Source: SPGG2 sp964194625 | GTDB lineage: Bacteria; Pseudomonadota; Gammaproteobacteria; Acidiferrobacterales; SPGG2 | Direction: 5' to 3' | Length of the DNA: 64,000 nt | Assembly (NCBI GenBank): GCA_964194625.1 | Contig: CAXMNC010000237.1 | Span: forward strand, 1-64,000 | Shown: positions 63,177 to 64,000 of the stretch, one piece after another | How positions within the stretch are numbered: the first letter of the stretch is position 1 | Layout of the letters: every line of letters begins with the position of its first letter | Translations under genes and position numbers: made by a program | Notes under the pieces: generated by a model | Database searches by the model: none | What the model was told of the DNA's origin: nothing | The model's input: only the letters and a program-made list of their open reading frames with translations

Positions 63177-63204
63177 AGTCTACCAGTGAACCGTACAATT
63201 TCAA
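63177..63204 (-). promoter_or_regulatory. Candidate promoter for tRNA-fMet and the nusA operon
   Basis: On the minus strand TTGAAA (63204-63199), 16-base spacer, TAGACT (63182-63177), with a GC-rich stretch before the tRNA, as expected for a stringently controlled stable-RNA promoter. Match is moderate. Confidence 0.5.
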
Positions 63205-63288
63205 GGTGGCGCATTCATGAGTCTGACCGACCCTTAACCCGTGACGTAGCAGACTGGCTTTCTGGGGCATTGGTGCCCGGGTTTACGC

Positions 63289-64000
63289 TCAGGTCGAAGT
63301 CGTTCCGGTCACCCAGCTTGGGTTGCTGGCTAGGGACGCAACGCAATAGACGTAAGCGATCCAGCCCATCACCTCGCCTATTACGTTGACGATCAAGAAT
63401 ACGATCAGCGGAGAGTTATCGGGCAAAAGCCAGAAAGCAACAAGCGGGAAGAATATCAGGAAAGCCAGAAAACCCGATTTCCACAGCTGCTGCCATATGA
63501 TTCGTAATGCAGATCGCAGGGTGGCGAAAACCCTAAAGTCGTTAGTCGAGAACACAACCGGGAACCAATACACCAGCAGAAATGGGACGACCATTGCAAT
63601 CATCCTGACGTTGGGGACCGTTTCCGTTACGAGTTGTTCAATGTTCGCACCGTCAACGGATCGGCTCGAGTAGAACAAACTCAAAAGCACGAACAAGACG
63701 AACAACAACAATAACCCCACCTGGACAAGTAGCCACAAGAATGGTGTAAACACCTCCTTACCGCGGGACAGTGCCTCGTATATCGACACGGTGTTATTAC
63801 CAAGCGCGAAGGAACGGAACGTGCCACTTACCAGATAGATCAGGATCAGCAATGTGCCAAAAATCGCGAGCGCGAGGCCAGTTGGGCCAATGTCGTCAAG
63901 GGGAAGGATCGTTTGGGTACGTAGTGTCACGAAAACCACTTGCAGACCGATGACCAGCCAAACACCTGGGCTCAAGACAACCCGGACCGCCGCCCGGATA
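63289..64000 (-). CDS. Polytopic membrane protein, 5' end cut by the window
   Basis: The frame is open to the right edge, so the start is missing. At least 237 residues with about six hydrophobic segments, for example GLALAIFGTLLILIYLVSG, LLVQVGLLLLFVLFVLLSL, MIAMVVPFLLVYWFPVVF and LIVFLIVNVIGEVMGWIAYV. It ends with a polar tail (SNPSWVTGTTST). I recognise no specific family; the layout recalls small integral membrane proteins of unknown function. It ends 85 bases from the tRNA-fMet promoter. Confidence 0.7.
   Translation of the reverse strand, partial: IRAAVRVVLSPGVWLVIGLQVVFVTLRTQTILPLDDIGPTGLALAIFGTLLILIYLVSGTFRSFALGNNTVSIYEALSRGKEVFTPFLWLLVQVGLLLLFVLFVLLSLFYSSRSVDGANIEQLVTETVPNVRMIAMVVPFLLVYWFPVVFSTNDFRVFATLRSALRIIWQQLWKSGFLAFLIFFPLVAFWLLPDNSPLIVFLIVNVIGEVMGWIAYVYCVASLASNPSWVTGTTST

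Overview
The window reads as a chromosome segment of a moderately GC-rich gammaproteobacterium. Supporting gene orders are lexA / recA-recX-alaS-lysC, nrdR-ribD-ribE-ribBA-ribH-nusB-thiL-pgpA, yajC-secD-secF behind queA-tgt, pcnB-folK-deoxynucleoside kinase-panB, and tRNA-fMet-rimP-nusA-infB-rbfA-truB-rpsO-pnp. Two traits are less usual for the class: a hopanoid cluster, and LexA operators of the GTTC-N7-GTTC form best known from Alphaproteobacteria. I cannot name the genus. No phage, integrase, transposase, CRISPR array or rRNA operon is visible; the only mobile-looking element is a short MITE-like repeat.

Layout. 0.1-6.6 kb: lysC, alaS, a 140-bp inverted-repeat element, recX (apparently starting at CTG), recA, and divergent lexA with two SOS boxes between them. 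6.9-20.6 kb: lipid cluster with hpnA, hpnG, squalene-hopene cyclase, a single-enzyme squalene synthase, two exported hydrolases of unknown role, hpnB and hpnH on the minus strand, then dxs and ispG, so isoprenoid precursor supply and hopanoid assembly lie together. 20.7-25.9 kb: TonB-dependent receptor, DsbA-family protein, fatty acid hydroxylase/sterol desaturase family protein, a hypothetical gene, and a Sel1-repeat exported protein behind a sigma-54-like promoter. 25.9-31.9 kb: pgpA, thiL, nusB, riboflavin genes, nrdR. 32.1-34.3 kb: an unrecognised pair, a VWA lipoprotein and a polytopic coiled-coil membrane protein. 34.4-40.0 kb: secF, secD, yajC, tgt, queA.

40.0-40.3 kb: a promoter, a run of perfect hairpins displaying GGA motifs, then tRNA-Leu(CAA); this is the best candidate for an undescribed RNA here. 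40.4-43.9 kb: panB, deoxynucleoside kinase, folK, pcnB, tRNA-Glu(CTC). 44-54.4 kb: mixed genes: cnoX-like chaperedoxin, ankyrin membrane protein with a duplicated module, carboxylesterase, sulfurtransferase, dksA, dihydroorotase, uppP, response regulator with a degenerate GGDEF domain, yheT-like hydrolase, gamma-glutamylcyclotransferase. 54.5-63.2 kb: the transcription/translation operon from tRNA-fMet to pnp. The right edge cuts a membrane protein gene.

All functional calls are from recognition of motifs and gene order by eye; no alignment or database search was run.
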